NCBI GenBank assembly: GCA_037074705.1
Contig: CM073591.1
Coordinates: forward strand, 40,218,587-40,282,586
Origin: Zhengitettix transpicula
Lineage: Eukaryota; Arthropoda; Insecta; Orthoptera; Tetrigidae
Direction: 5' to 3'
Length of the DNA stretch: 64,000 bases
Positions within the stretch are counted from its first letter, which is position 1. The number at the start of each line of letters is the position of its first letter. The notes under the pieces were generated by a model. That model was given only the letters and a program-made list of their open reading frames with translations, ran no database searches and was not told the origin of the DNA. This document shows positions 22,428-37,064 of this stretch, piece by piece. Position numbers and translations under genes: made by a program.

Positions 22428-22858
22428 GTGGATAAGCTACCACGATGGTCATCCTCGTGGTGGCCTCTCTCCTTTAAATCACAGGAAGGAGTCAGAAACA
22501 GAAAGGTTTCCTAGTTTCTCCAGGTTATAATTTGATGATCCTACCCGAAAATTCACTTATATGCGATGCTGGGAAATTCCTAGAAAAACCTGAATCTGGC
22601 AGATCGAGTTTTCGCTACTTGTCCCACGCTCTTCCGATAATCGACGACAGGGTTTGTTGTGAGGACGCAGGATTCTGGACTCTATGCATCGAGGACGTTT
22701 GAAGGCAGCTGGTCGACTGTTCCAATGGGAAGAGATGGACAACTCTTGCCGTCTGTCCAACGTCGGAACATACAACTCTCAAAACTGACCGACGAGTCTC
22801 CCCTTATGGAAATCTTAAATCAAAACCAGAGAGAGAAGAAGGTATTCCTGTAGGTTTA
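22428..22858 (-). mobile_element. Old, diverged copy of the GC-rich retroposon
   Basis: It is recognisable over its length by TGATCCTACCCG, TCCTAGAAAAACCTG, CTTGTCCCACGC, GGCAGCTGGTCGACT and CCAGAGAG in family order, with many substitutions and small indels. The poly(A) tail and 5' hairpin are eroded. Its age contrasts with the near-identical copies at 0.1-1.3 kb, so the family was active over a long period. Confidence 0.75.
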
Positions 22859-25800
22859 AAGATCCCTCCATATTCATCCTACAATGCCATTTATAAACAC
22901 GAATGTTTGATGTTTAGGGTGAGACAGAGACATCTGATTAGATATTTTTAGAAATTTCAGAAAATGCACAACCTATCAAATTATTAACTACAGAAGAATC
23001 CGCAATACAATAGATTTAAATTCAGATATTCCTACATACCAATAATTAATTGATTAATTTATTTACATCAGGCAATGCATAATATATGATATAATATATA
23101 ATATTTGACACCATAATTAAGGTTTTTTCTATATTTTTAAGTTGGAGGAATCTTTTAACTGTCTTTTCTTTTCTGTTGAATAATTTCAAACATTAACGCC
23201 ATTGTGTTATGTTAGGCGCGGTTATTTTCTCAATTTTAGAATAAACGATATAAAGAGAAAAATTTGAAGTGAATAAATATTGTAATCAGTTCACGTAATT
23301 TGAATTATCTTTTTTTTAAGTTCACATTGCGAATTCATTTTTCGATTTTCGATTTTCCGTAAGTCAGCAAAACAAGCCCTACCCAACATCGTTATTCCAT
23401 TGCTATCATTTCAAATATTTTATGTATCATTCAAAGAATGAGTAGAAACAAGTGCTTTCTGATGGCTTACCTCTATTAAAAGTTGATCAATTTACGAAAT
23501 TACTCTTTTACATATTTATTTGATGCTGCATAAAGTTTATTTTATGCGTTGAATGACTTCTTTGTTTATCAACATACTATTTTGAGAGTTGTAGTGCCGC
23601 GTAATACTTCCGTCACCTGTTAGTGTTGCTTGTTTTCCATTTCTTATTACGAAACATAATTTTCGATAGTACTTGCGTTAAGCGTATTGAAGAACATGCT
23701 CCAGTAGCGATACACCACACAGTTCACGTTATTCTTCTCTTCTCATTAAATTTATTAATAAAAAACAGAAATTTTGTTTTAGTCAGGTGGCCATTAGAAA
23801 AATATTTCACAAAGGGGAAATTATGTCAATATTGAGATATAATCTAACCTGGCAAGTGAAGTGTAGAGATATGGCTACAAGCGGGAGTGATAAGAAACAG
23901 CTGATAAGAAAAAGGAGAAGGATGTGATATTGAAGAAGGAAGTTTGATTCATAAATGTCTGAGAATGTTGTGACTCAAGCTGAAATCACGTGAAAGTAGT
24001 ACATGGCAGAGACACAGAGGCAGACATACGGAGATAAATGGAAAAAGAAAAACTGCGGTGACAAAATATTTTGTTTCCAGCTGATTCTATCTCTGGATGA
24101 ACTATCGCTAATTCTACGAAAATACGCCTATTATTCAGAGTTTAGAAAAAGTAAAACTAACGGCCATTTCTAATATTACTTATGCATTCATTTTTTTAAA
24201 AAAAAAATCTTGTAAGGTTAGATTATCTTTGCCTAAAATAGTTCGATTTGTAAGAAGTTTGACCGGATGACATAATCCTTCCCACATATTCGAAAATTAC
24301 TCACCAATTTACATTGAAATTACAACAACAAATTACTCAATACTTTTTAAATAAATAATTTCGCGGCATAAAGTGTCAATAAGACCAGTTATTATTTTCT
24401 ACGAGCGGAGAAGGGAAACAATAAACTAAATACTGGCAGTTTCTTTCCTTCCGAGAAATTCTGACAGCTGCACGAAGCGTGAAACCAAAATACCGCGTAA
24501 AACCAAAATAAAGAGCATATCCGTTGCAGCTGAGTGGAAAAGCACAATCAAGCTACTGACAGAAGAATAACTTGATGAGCTACAAATTATTTTTACTGCT
24601 GTAACTGAGTAGTGGCAGTTACAACTGCCACACTAATTGAAATATATTAAACTAAATGTTAATTATACAGTACTTGAAAATATAATTTCTTTATTTAAAA
24701 AATAAGAATTATTCTAATACAAACAACAGAAACAGATTTAAAACAAATGGCACTACATAGAAGAATGAACCAAACTCCATTACTTTAGATTATTTTAAGA
24801 TGATAGTGCACGATTGAAAGTCACTATATTGGATTTTTTTTTATTTAACTCTTTTATAGTATGCTTTTTAATAATTTCACTTGTCCTTCATTTTAATGCC
24901 GACTTATTTTCTTTTTCATTTTCGACAGGAATCGAGGTAAGATTTGCTGCTGGAAACTCCGTCGAATAAAAATTGAGGTTCAATATAGATAACATTTCTT
25001 TAATTACTGTAATATTTTTTGTAAAGTACAATGTTTTCGACTTTGAACTTTGTAATTGTAATATTTTATTCTTTTATTGTATTATGACGTATCCTATTTC
25101 CACGACCGAGGACTAATGGAATGAACAATAAATCTAAATTCATCCCCTCTGTGTCATTCCGCTCGTCTTCTTTATTTCTAACGCGGGTTTCTTCAAGTTT
25201 AAAAATTCCAGTTTTTCTATATTTTTTTATTATTGAAGTAATACAAAGTCTTATCATTTACTTTACTTATTTCAAATATTGGCCTCCTGTAACATGTAAC
25301 TTCCAATAATAATTCTCTTAGATATGTATTATTCTTATAAATTTTGAAAATGTCACGTCATATCACATTGTAAAAATTAATGATTGACCATAGTATGATG
25401 CTATGAAAAGAGATAACTGAAGTATTGTTTCTACAGAGAAACGCCATTCGCTTGACTACTAAAATAGATATATTGTTATTATTTAACTAGTTTAATTATT
25501 ATATTTATCATCTCTTGAGTGAGCGGGGATTTAATTCGGTGGTCTATTTTAGGAAAATAGTGACTTCCGCGTAATTACACTCCATTTCTAATGAGCGCGC
25601 AAATGTAAATTTTAATTTTTCTAATTTTAAGAAAGACAAGATTAATTATTCACTACTGCATAAACGACTTTGCAGTATAAAGGAGAAAATTAAATGATTT
25701 AATAATTTAGAGAATTATGGGAAAGTATGAACCCGAAAAGATAGTAGGTAAAAAAAATTAATCATGAATAATATTTTAATTTTATTTATGGTTACAAAGA

Positions 25801-27561
25801 CTTGTACTATTGAAACGATATGCTAGTAGGAAAACGTAAGAAGTAGTTTATAGTGTCTCCTACACAAATTGCGTCTGCGCCGTAAAAGTTTTCTTTCCTT
25901 TCAACACACGTTGTCGTGAGAGCGTACAGCTTTTGTGAAACGTGACGGATTAATTCCGTTTGATCAGAGACTGAAAACAGAATCATGCAACCTTAATAAC
26001 AAATCGGTTATTACGCCAAATTGAAATATTTTTGTCTATTTCTGATATTGATATTGTTTTTATAGACGGGTAATTAAATTTATTTGATTTCGTTCACGCG
26101 ACTTGGTTCCAGTTGATTTCACTTAAAATACTATTCTTTCTCTATAAGCTATGTTTTGTAGCGATTCTCTTTTTAATCTTCGGGTTTTGCAATTAAATTC
26201 ACTTTTTATGTTAGGCAAATTTACGCAAGAATTAATGTCAAGTGTTCGTCGCTTCAAAGGTTCGTCCTACTCATTCCTGAAAATAACTTTTCAGGGAATA
26301 ATAATTATTTTTCTGGGCGAACAGTTGACCTTTAATTCTGACAAAGGCCTAACGTTATGTTATTTATACGTATTAAGTTGTTAGTAAATTAATTAAGACA
26401 TCACGTATATTGTTATGAAATTAATTGAAAGATGTTCCTTTGTATTTATTTTTTCGAGAATTCCTGGGAGGAAATAAACCATTAATAGATCAGCAGTGTC
26501 ATCGCGTGTAAATTAAGGGTCCTGGGGATGTCAAACAATTTTCAGCGTTAATTATTAATAAATATTTTTAATAATAAAATTTTTCATGCTAAAATAAGAA
26601 CTTTCATTATTTATGACAACCGATTACCAAACTAATCTACAACCCATGAACTATTTCGTTATGTAAATATTGTAGTGTGTTACAAAAATATTTTGTGAAA
26701 TGAACTCGACAGTAAATTATTGAACAATTAGAAATAAATCGGAATCCTTACTGACAAGAAAGTGTGTAGTTGGAATCACTTCATCCGGAGGAGTGCGAGG
26801 TAGAAATTAACACTCATTATTGAGAAGGCCGAAACATCAAATCCTTGAAACTGCAATCATAAGAACAAGAAATGTGGCCTTCAGATTCCAGTTAATTTAG
26901 AGTCGTTATTTTGCTATTTTGCGGAACTGCAGAGCGTGACAACGTCTAATAACGCCTCGGTCGCTCACTAAAGCAGACCAGACCGTCTGGTGCGAATTGA
27001 GGGCAATTACGAGATGAAAATTGTAATATTCGGACGTGAAGAGGAGATTTAGACTTCCGTGTCGGTAGATATAACTGAATCCAGTAAGTCAACGTATATG
27101 GTTTTACATGCCATCTCGACGAAGACGAAAAGAGTTTTCTTACTGGTCAGAATTTTCCATTCCTGTTTACATAATTCATCCTAGTCTCAGACTATCCTCA
27201 AAGTATAATAATGTAACATCTGAAAAATGTTCTCGAAATTATTTTGATGATCCACTGTAACGTGTTAGTGTTCTGTAAGCCTCAGAATATGCAATAACTT
27301 ATGTTCAAAGATTTCCAAAAAATATTTCCTAAAAAAAATCTCATTCTCTTTTCTTTTTGCATTATTACCCACATTTATAATTTTTTTTTCCATTTTCTAT
27401 CGACGTTCGACTTCCACACAAATCCTGTTGAGATTACGTAAGCTTTAGCATATTGACCGCATCCTAATTCTACGCTATAAACTGCTCAGTTTCTCTTCTT
27501 TGAATAACGCTTTCTTAACTTGTTCTGACATACTTTTGATGTATCCTCATTTGCGTCTATC
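22859..27561. other. AT-rich DNA without a recognised gene
   Basis: I see no gene. A perfect 9-bp hairpin (GTGGCAGTT-AC-AACTGCCAC) lies at 24612-24631. At 26818-26845 GAGAAGGCCGAAACATC faintly resembles the hammerhead-like modules. Confidence 0.35.
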
Positions 27562-28107
27562 ATTGGTAATATTTCTTTTTTTTGGCTGTAGACAGGCTAT
27601 GTGGTAATCCACATAGTGGCAACTCCCCTCTTATAGCATAGGAAAGGGATTTGAAAGGGGGAATGCGGAAGGGTGGAGGAAGGTAACCAAGGGTTATAGT
27701 TAAAGGATCCTACCCGGCATTCGCCTAAAAGTAATGCAGGAGAAACCCTATAAAAACCTGCATCAGGTAGGTCGGGCATTTGGTACTTGTCCCACGCCCT
27801 TCCGATGGCGGGAGAGGGGTTTGCTGTGGGGTTGCAGCTTACCCCTCGCCATGCCTTGGCCAGTTTAGGAGGCAAACGGCCGACTATTCCAATAGGAATA
27901 GCGGACAACTCTTACCGTATGCCCAAGGTCTGCGACCCCGGAACATACACCTCTCAAAACAGACCAAGGTGCCTTGGCATGTGAGAACCTTAGTTAAAAA
28001 AAACAGAGAGTTGTGAAGGCATCCCCAAAGGTAGCTCCCGCCAGAGCTCTCTGGGAAGGTTCACCTGCGAGAGAATCCTCTCGCAGGCTTCCTTGATTGG
28101 TAATATT
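27562..28107 (-). mobile_element. Full-length retroposon copy with 12-bp target-site duplication
   Basis: The element at about 27574-28095 is flanked by ATTGGTAATATT at 27562-27573 and again at 28096-28107. This duplication fixes both ends: the sense (minus) strand starts at CAAGGAAGCCTGCGAGAG and ends in a poly(A) run interrupted by one G. The length of about 522 bp defines the unit. The tail half differs from most copies (GACAGGCTATGTGG), a subfamily trait shared with the copy at 62263. Confidence 0.92.
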
Positions 28108-31100
28108 ATTGCAAAATAATTATATTTTTTCGCTTCTCCCATATTGACCGCAAAAAATATTTAAGCACACCCAAAATTTCAATTTTTTTCTGCCAAAAAT
28201 TACTTCAGTTTTTTTCCCGGTTTTTATCTGGGGGTCTTTTAATCTATGTTCTCCTCAATTCATTTAGAATCTTTTCCAGATTACCGTTTAACGATTTAAC
28301 AGTATTGATTCTCTCTCAACTTTTAGTTAAATTTCAGTTCTACTCCGCTTCTCTTATTACAATTTTTACTATTTTAGGTATAAACTCTATAATGACTTAA
28401 CCCTTTTGTAATACTATTTTGTCATTTTTTTAAAGTCGAACTTTTTTATAATGTCAGAGCACTTTTTTCTAATTAATAATAATGAATTTAAAAACATTTA
28501 TCAGCTTTCGGCTTTGTAAATTTTATTATAAATAACAGTTGAATATGGTTTATGATTTTTATGAAAGCTTCTATTATTCTTATATTATTTGAGGAATAAT
28601 AAAGGTTTTTAACTTATCATTCATTTTATCAAAAAGTATTTATCCTGCATTTTTAATTAATGATGTTGATGGTTTCCAACAATTTCAAAAAAGACGTGAC
28701 ATATCGATTCCTCCTTATAATATTTAGAGATATGAACAAAATTTTTCTTTACCCTTCATTCGACCTAATTTAATCTGTGCGCGCGTGCGTGATAAACACC
28801 ACCAAGAAGAGGAAAAAACATTAAATTCATGTGTGACACAAAAATAAAAGGAAAACGTCGTGAAAGAGCCAAATACTCGATGTTTTGGATGAACATGAAA
28901 ACTTCTGTTTTGACATGAAATTTAATAACGTTGCATTGATTTTCTCTGAAGGTTTAAATACCTATTTTATAAATAATTTCCACCTTTGATGTCTCACAGA
29001 GTCCAACACGCCTGGTTGGATCTTTACCGGAACGAAGTCAATTCATTAGCCGAGTAAATGTATATTTACAGAAAGTGCTTAAAAGATAAAAGTTTTTTTT
29101 TTCACAAGGAATCCGACGGTCATTATTTCTGAGGCAGATAAATGAAGTCGTCGAAACATTTAGCTCAAATTTGTAGTTCAAGACAATGCGGAGTGAAAGA
29201 GCCGGTATTTCTGTCAGACTTTGGCCGAGTGCAAATAATAGCTCAATAAAAGTAGCAAAGCTTTGCAGTTTCTTGAGAGAGAAAACTAAATTCCAAATTA
29301 TATAAATGTACCGAAATGCTGTGATAAAAATATTTGGAATTATAACGGAGAAATATTACTAAAGTCTTTAAAATATCATCCAGACCGTATCTGAAAATTG
29401 ATTAAATTTAAATACCAGCCTAGGGGATATTATTTTTGGTTGACTAATTTTAAATATTATACTTTCATTGTATATATCGAATTTTAGAAACCTCTGGGCT
29501 CAACCTAGTCTTAAATGAATCGTCATGATTTGAAGGACCACCTTTTTTGGTTTCCTGTCAATAATTATTAATTTTTCCTTTACCATTAGATGCTTTCGTA
29601 TTTTCCAAAAAACGCTATTGCAAATATCAGACAAAATAAAAATAATTATTTCAAAGTTTTTGTCTGTAAATGTAAGATTAAATTGAAATTAAGTGCTAAA
29701 ATTGAAGCGAGGATGCGTAGTATCACGATACATCAAAGAATAAGCATCAGTAAACCCCAACCGAGTGTCTTATTGCTTAATGCAAAACGCTTATTACCCC
29801 ACTTCCGGCAAAAACCATTTTGGCTATAAAAATCGTGGTAGTGAATTATTTCTTGATGGAAGAGAAAAAGGATTAATATAAATAAAACATGAAAATTTAT
29901 AATTGAAAAAAAAGGTTAGAAAATATTTACCGGAGACCGGAAAATGGCACTTAAAGGGGCCTGTTTACAGGGTCATTCATACATGATTAAATTTTAAACG
30001 TCCACCTTTTTGTTAATCGTCTTTGTTGAATTACGACAAAACTTAAAAAATAATGTTAATTTCTGATCACTATAAATTTATAATAATTAAATGAATATGA
30101 TGATTTGAAAATAAAAGCATTTGTAACATTAATTTTAATTAGTAGAAATTTTATTTGATGTATTTTTCACGTTTAGTAATTAGGCCATTGCCAATAATTT
30201 AATACTTTTTTCTATGGACTTAGTGAGAGTATTTCGCGAAATTTTCCATGCTAGCTCGGAAAAGTCACTAGATTATTTTGTGAATCGTCAGTCTACAACA
30301 CAAATAAGTGTTGTAATAGATGGAATGGGTTGATATTTTGGATGTGTCATTCAAAGGAATGGTATTAATTGTAAATACTTTCAACAAATAACAGTGGTTC
30401 CATTCACCTGGCGAATTTTCCAAATCACTAATCCTGTAAATGAGATAATATGTGGAAAATGTTGGTGAAAATACGGATACAAAGCGAGGGACCAGATAAT
30501 GGAATTAATGTAACCATACATACGAGTTTCCGACACGAAACAGTGCCGTCATTGAGTATTTATAGGGATTCGTTAAAGTTGTGCTGTGCATGAGAACGCG
30601 AGATAAACCGAAGCCTTTCTCCAGCAGATATCCTGCTGATTCACTATTTTATCTCTCTTTTCGTCTAACCAGCAGCATCATCACCTCCTCTCCTCTTCGT
30701 GGAGGCGTGGGAAGTTAGTGTGAGGAGACGATATTGTATGCACCGTCCTCCGTAATTAACTACTTTATAAAAATTCTTCCCATCGAATGTTGGGAAACTT
30801 GATTCGGTAGAGCCGCCATCTTGACGCTTTAGCTCGTACGTGACAAAATGTAAGACATTCGCTTGACTCAAAAATTATCCACCCGCAAATTAATAAACCA
30901 GTCACATTTGTCATAAGTATAATTTTAAGAAAAAAAAGGCTGCCTTATTCATTTATAATTCAATGAAGTATAATATACCTATTATACTCCCATCTATCGC
31001 TCATAGTTTCAAATTCTTTGTTATACTAAAATGTAATGTGATTCGCCATGTTTCAGAGGCAGTTTCGTGCTACAAATTTTTTTTATATACCAGATAAATT

Positions 31101-33429
31101 ATAAGAATAGTGGAACCAAGTTTCGAAGTGTCTCTTCATTAGTCTATCTGAATATTCATTTAGAAATATAGCAAAAGAGATAAAATAATTAAAGTACGTT
31201 GCACAATTTGTAGAAAGTGGAATCACTTATACTAAAATTTATAAAGGACAACCTAATGATCTTTTACCGGTAAGAAATTAATACTTTACTCGCATCTGGT
31301 TCGATGGCGCTTCTGTTTGATTTTTATTAAAGTACCCTGTTTCGGAGAAATAAGTAGGTGCAGTTTTAAATGGCATTCCAGAGTGGATTTTTTTACATAC
31401 GGTATTCAAGAAACATGGACTGCTTTTCCGTCTACAGTAGCGTTCCAGTAAAATTCTGAGAGCCGTATACAGATCCCACAGAACGGTTTCATTATTCTGT
31501 ATCCAATCCAAGGACTATTCTGGAAGGAACAAACCACACTCTGTATTCTAGATTCTTCTGTTCAAGTGATCTATAAATTATTTACGAAATGAGGGGCTTA
31601 ACCAGCGTCAGAAAGAATGTGTTCTCCTTAGTTTAGTGTGTATCTGGAGGTCACTTCCAGATATTTCCAGAATTTTATTATTGCTGGAAATCTACTTTTT
31701 AAATTACTGATCACGACAACTATTAAATTATACGTTCGCTACAGTTCCATTATGAATTTTACTTAATGAGTTGATGAAAGTCGAGAAATGGGTTAACTTC
31801 AGAAAAGGAAAAATAATCTGTGTAAATGCTATGGTTCTAATATAATATTACGCCAATTTACAGCAGTCCTCGCTGCACAGTTACAGTAAACCAATGATAA
31901 AATGATTAGGTTAAAAAAACACAAAAAAGATACGAGCTGATGTAATGGATTGATAATTGGGAAGACACGTGCTGTCTATCAATTCCAAATATTGTTTTTT
32001 TTAATTCCGTAAAATCGTTGTAGAAAACATTTCGTGATGTTGTAACACAACTACGGCGCAGTCTCCTCTCATAACAACGGCTATAAACGGCCCATTAATC
32101 ACGTGCTTCCCAAAATCAGAAAAGTTTCACGAAATGTAGCAACATCCCGACCGTCGTATCAATGCCTGATGGCTATTGAGATAAAAGATATCTAATGGAA
32201 TCTACTTATATGTAGAAAATAAATGTAACGAGATGTATTCAATGAAAGAAAGCACAACATTATACCAGACTTATAGAAGTAACATCGATTAACTTGAAAC
32301 AAAATTATTCGTATTTTTTTTCAGATAAATGACAAAATTTTCCATAACGACCATCCTAGCTTCAATAAATATCGAGATTTGAAGTTTCTGAATGAAGGAC
32401 TCCCGCGCAAAATTTTCTCTTTTATCAATATAAGTTAATTATGGCGTGGTATAAAAATTAGCATTTCAACATGACCAAACACGGTTTTACCAGTTTAGTT
32501 AAAAAATTATATTTGGATGATGCTCCCGAAAAATTTAGACCCTTTTACCTTGAACAACTTATTATGGAATATATAATGGGTTGAGTTTAATCGTCTTTCA
32601 GGGATTCGCATCAATTAAATGAATAATAATAACTATGTTACCCGAGAACGTAAAATATAAAATGAAGGAGGTCAATTATACATATTATCGTACAATGATT
32701 CATTGATTATATTAATTTTTATTTACTTTTTGAAAATAATATTTATGATGATAATTAAATAAATATAATTTAATAGTTGTATTTAAATATTGTAACTATA
32801 TTTATTGTATCTTCAAATGTTAGGATCAACCTGTATATTTTATAATTGTAATTAAGAAGATGATTGTGTCATAAAGTCCAAAGCTCTTTCGATTATTAAA
32901 TAAGGTAACGCTTAAAGAAAGTGTAAAGGTTTATAAAAATAAACTGACTTAAACCTGGGATTTTGAATGAATTAGAAAGAAATCGTTTGTAGCATAACAC
33001 AAATGTCATCTGCACGTCAGGGTTCTGCTCCTTGCTGCCCTGCACTTTATAAGTACGACTTTAGAAACAGATTCAACGACAGAAAGCTCTATATACAGAA
33101 AGTATGTGTTATTGATCAGTTTTGGCTTGTCCATCTCTCCTTCTCACGTCACTACTTTGGCCAAACACTTATGTGCCTGCTCCTTCGGAAACACGTTTCA
33201 ACCGCTATTTATAATAATCACGAATACCGCCAAATTAACAACCCACTGATTTAATTATTATTTTCCGCATTTTACATGTAAAAATTTTTATCTTCGACTT
33301 CTACACACCCCTCAAAACTTTCGAGTTCTCCAGTTTTTAGACCTCTCCTCCCCCCACTTCCCAAAAACTGGCTTCTGTGGCTCCATATTTCAAGTTATTT
33401 ATTTTTCTCTAACCTCTATGGGAAACATC
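28108..33429. other. AT-rich DNA without a recognised gene
   Basis: There is no element or exon I can name. Bases 30590-30850 are GC-richer with a 68-codon minus frame lacking known motifs. Inverted CATTTCGTG/CACGAAATG words occur at about 32028 and 32132. Confidence 0.3.
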
Positions 33430-33740
33430 AGGGTTTCCTTCCTCTCCAAGAGAGCTTTTCGTTACTCTTGGTCATCCTCGTTCCACACTTTATGCGTGTT
33501 AACGCGTTTATAGTCGCTTTTCTTGGTGACTTATCTTCCAGAGGCTCCTGGTGGGTTGTACGCACCTCTCCTCCTCTCCATAAGCTCACAAGGTCTGCCT
33601 CCGGAAATGCCTTTCAAATGCCAAGCTGTCTGCAAGAACACGATCAACTCTCCGTCTCGGGAAAAAAAACTTAAACACATCTTCCGCTTGAACCCTGGTC
33701 CTCAAGCCAGTACGCATCGTCACCCTCAATAAAGTAAAGG
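33430..33740 (-). mobile_element. Candidate tRNA-related SINE
   Basis: The minus strand from about 33735 reads GATGCGTACTGGCTTGAGG then ACCAGGGTTCAAGC, resembling an anticodon arm and a Pol III B box (GGTTCRANNCY). A GC-richer body of about 250 bp follows. No A box or target-site duplication is clear and no second copy is in this window. Confidence 0.3.
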
Positions 33741-35728
33741 ATCAGTGGCAAATAATGGAAAGGTAGGGGGGAAGGAGCCTAAACGTATATGGATAGTACA
33801 TTTCAAGTAGCCCAATTACACCACACAACAATGCTTTTATTAAAGGAACCATCTTGTCTGCTGGCCTTGTATTATTATAATCTTCTTCTAAATACGTGAT
33901 TATATCTTATATATATATATATTATTTTTAAAATAACGGTGCTTAAGAGTCAGTAAAAATTAAGACAAAAAGTATGAATTATGATAGCTGAATTATGATC
34001 TCAAAGTTATTTCTTTAATATATGGCACGGCCTTAATGTCGGAATAAAAATCACACAGGATTATGTGATACTGTCGAAAATAAAGGAATAAACTTATAAA
34101 ATTATATTTTCCACACTATTGTATATTAAAATACAAAATGAGTTGAGTAATGACCTATTTTAATATATATTTTTCTTCATGCATACTTTATTATCCATTC
34201 TCACATCACAATTGAAGACCATGAACGTGGTGCAAATACGATAAATATGAATAATATATGTAACATGTAGCTCGGCCACACATTTTGTTAATGGAGCTCA
34301 AAGTAACGAAAAGTAAATAATAGAAGGGAATCATCCATGTCTGCAGAGTAAATTGATTTTAAATTATTTCATGAGAGTTTAAAAGTAATAATGACTTTAT
34401 ACATCCAAATAGAAACATTTTCTTTAGACAAATCCTCAGACTTATTAAAGAGAAAATTATGGGGAATAAATTCATTAATCCCGACTTTACGGCCGTAAAG
34501 ATTGCTTCTTTATTTGGGAATAGTTTGAATGAAGCAGAAGCAGCGATCAAAATATTGTATTTTTTAGGAAGGCCGCTACGAAGAGCATGTAAAATAATTG
34601 TACAAATATAAGAATACTATTAGTACTTAAAAATAAGTTTCGTATTCCACAATAGAATTTTATCTCTAAAATCACATTAAACATAATAATAATATAAACA
34701 TTATGGAAAGCCATTGACGTCGTAAGTTGGATTTATTATATTTCAAGTCGTTGGCACAGAAAATGAATTCAAAAACCACACATTTAGTTTTTGAAAGGCA
34801 GAAAACAATTCCTCCCATCGCAAGTAAGCTACTTTTCACACAGTGTAATTGGAATATTACATTTCTTTCCTTATTAATATTTTTGAGAAATTCATTATAA
34901 ATACCCACCGAAAAAATTATACAATACAAGTGTAGTATGTGTTTTACAATCCAAAAATTATTACCATAATAATATATCAGACAACTTAAATAATGACTGA
35001 TTTATAATATATGTCATACCTCAAACGTGTTTCACCTAATAATATAAATATATACTTTCATTAGAAAAACAATGATAAAAAAAACCGTTTGAGTTTTACC
35101 TAAACAATTATTCTCCAATAATATTTATCTTTTTCGTTGATTTTACAACACATTTGCCTTTTAATGCCCATCCTGATGTTTCTTGACTCAACCAGCGATC
35201 ACACTGGGTTGTTTTCAAGCTACCTTGTATGTTAAAATTACCGTAAAAATCGACTAGCTCGATACTTCATTGATTTTCGAGTCATGTTACCGTATTTTGA
35301 AAATTTATTTAAAAATTTCCTGATACTTATATGCGTATTTTAAAAATATGAAGAAAGGTTGCCAGTCAGTATTCGAAATGAGAAAGTTTTTGAAAAGCAG
35401 AATACTCGTTCGACGCCTTGGAATAGAAACACATATTTATCTGTCACAACGGATCGTAGTTGAATACAACAGCGGGAAAAATGTGTGTCGCGTGTTGCAA
35501 TCTTGAAGGGGAGCATAATTTTTTTTACTAAAACTGTGCATCTCTCAGAAAATAGTCAAGATGTACATTAATACCCGTTAGAAGAGTATAGTAAAAAAAT
35601 TCTAAATCGTTATTGATCCATTTATCTGACTATAATTTCTGAACTGTGTATCAAATTGCCGTTAAAACTCTTCGAAAGGACAGAAATTGACATACTTATA
35701 CTGTATAAACTAAATATGGCTCCTGTAC
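33741..35728. other. AT-rich DNA without a recognised gene
   Basis: Nothing is recognised. A short (TA)n lies at about 33910-33921. Confidence 0.35.
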
Positions 35729-36307
35729 CCCCTTTGAAATCCCTTCCTATGCTATTAAAGGTGAGTTTCCACCATGTGGATTGCCCTTATGTAACCTGTT
35801 ACTCTAAAAAAAAATTAATACTTTACATGAAATTATTAACATTTTTTTTGGAGGCATATTTAACTAAGATTCATTCCTTGTATGAAAGATCAATTGTTCC
35901 TGGAAATCGCGATCACTTCCTCCTTCTACGTATGAGACCAAGTCAGACCACGTGTAGGCCTATTACACAATTAATAAATAATACAAGACATGTACTAAGT
36001 ATATTTAATTCTTAGACTTTAATTGCTACTCGTTCATTACGTTGTTAAAATATCCAGCGCTTTGCTTTATAAATAATTTCAATTTTTGTACAGCTGATGT
36101 AATATAGAGGTTTTAAAGTAAATATTTCACAAATATTTTAATAGTTTTTTCGTCACCTTTTTCTGTATCAGCAACCGAAATTTACTCTGATGTTCTGTAT
36201 AAAATATTTTCTATATATATCCTATAATTTAGTGTATTTTTATCTAATTTCCTGATAGACTAGATGGCAACTTTTCCCTGGCCTTGAACGAAAGTTTCTG
36301 ACTTTAG
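35729..36307 (+). repeat. Duplicated segment, copy 1 (retroposon tail plus downstream unique DNA)
   Basis: It starts with the last 80 or so bases of the GC-rich retroposon (35729-35808, to GTTACTCTAAAAAAAA). About 500 bp follow that match 40196-40660: shared blocks include CCTTGTATGAAAG, ACATGTACTAAGTATATTTA, ACCGAAATTTACTCT and CCTGATAGACTAGAT. Similarity ends at CTGACTTTAG at 36307 in both copies. Confidence 0.85.
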
Positions 36308-37064
36308 AAATATATACTAGAGAAATATATATCACACAGAGAAAGAGAGACATAGGTTGACAGGCAATCAGCGAGATACGTAGATAAAGTCACGGAGAAA
36401 ACATAAATAGGAATGTTAAATCTTCCAATATTGTTGGAAACTAACAAAAGAAAATAAATATTATGTTTTTGAGAATCGGAGATTAAACTCCAAATAAGTC
36501 GGGGAAAGCAGTTTTAGACATTTCAGAATAACGAAATCAAGAAATCCTATTTCTTCGAGTAGTTTGTTATAAACCGATAAATATACACGGAACTTCCCGA
36601 ATAGTTCGGAAGTGTGAAATTCAGAGGAAGCGGTCGTTATTCCACAAAACACCTACTGTTTGTGCTTGGATCTGAAACGGAAATCATAGCAGAGCCTAAG
36701 TAATATATTTCAATATATAAAACATTGGAATCAACAACCAAGAGAATCTACCTTCTAAGGTAATGTTACCGAACACTTGAATTCTGAATTATATAATTAT
36801 TATCCCGTCGTCTAAAATCCATAATTTTACGTATAGTTTAACAAGCCGATTATTAATAAATATTCTTTGAGCTTACAGGAGAATTTTGTAAGCACAGATG
36901 AATATTAAACATTCAAAATAGAAACGACATATATCTAAACAGTATGTTATTCAAAAATTACATTTGATACACATATAATGCATCTATTAATAACTCTATC
37001 AAAATTGTAGGTTTTATTAGAAGAAAATGTAAGTTATTCAATTCCCCAATAACTATTAAAATGT
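36308..37064. other. AT-rich DNA without a recognised gene
   Basis: No repeat or motif is recognised. The 63-codon minus frame at 36461-36652 is featureless. Confidence 0.35.

Noticed and set aside
30665..30871. 68-codon minus frame in a GC-richer patch
   Set aside because: No known domain; open frame is expected by composition.
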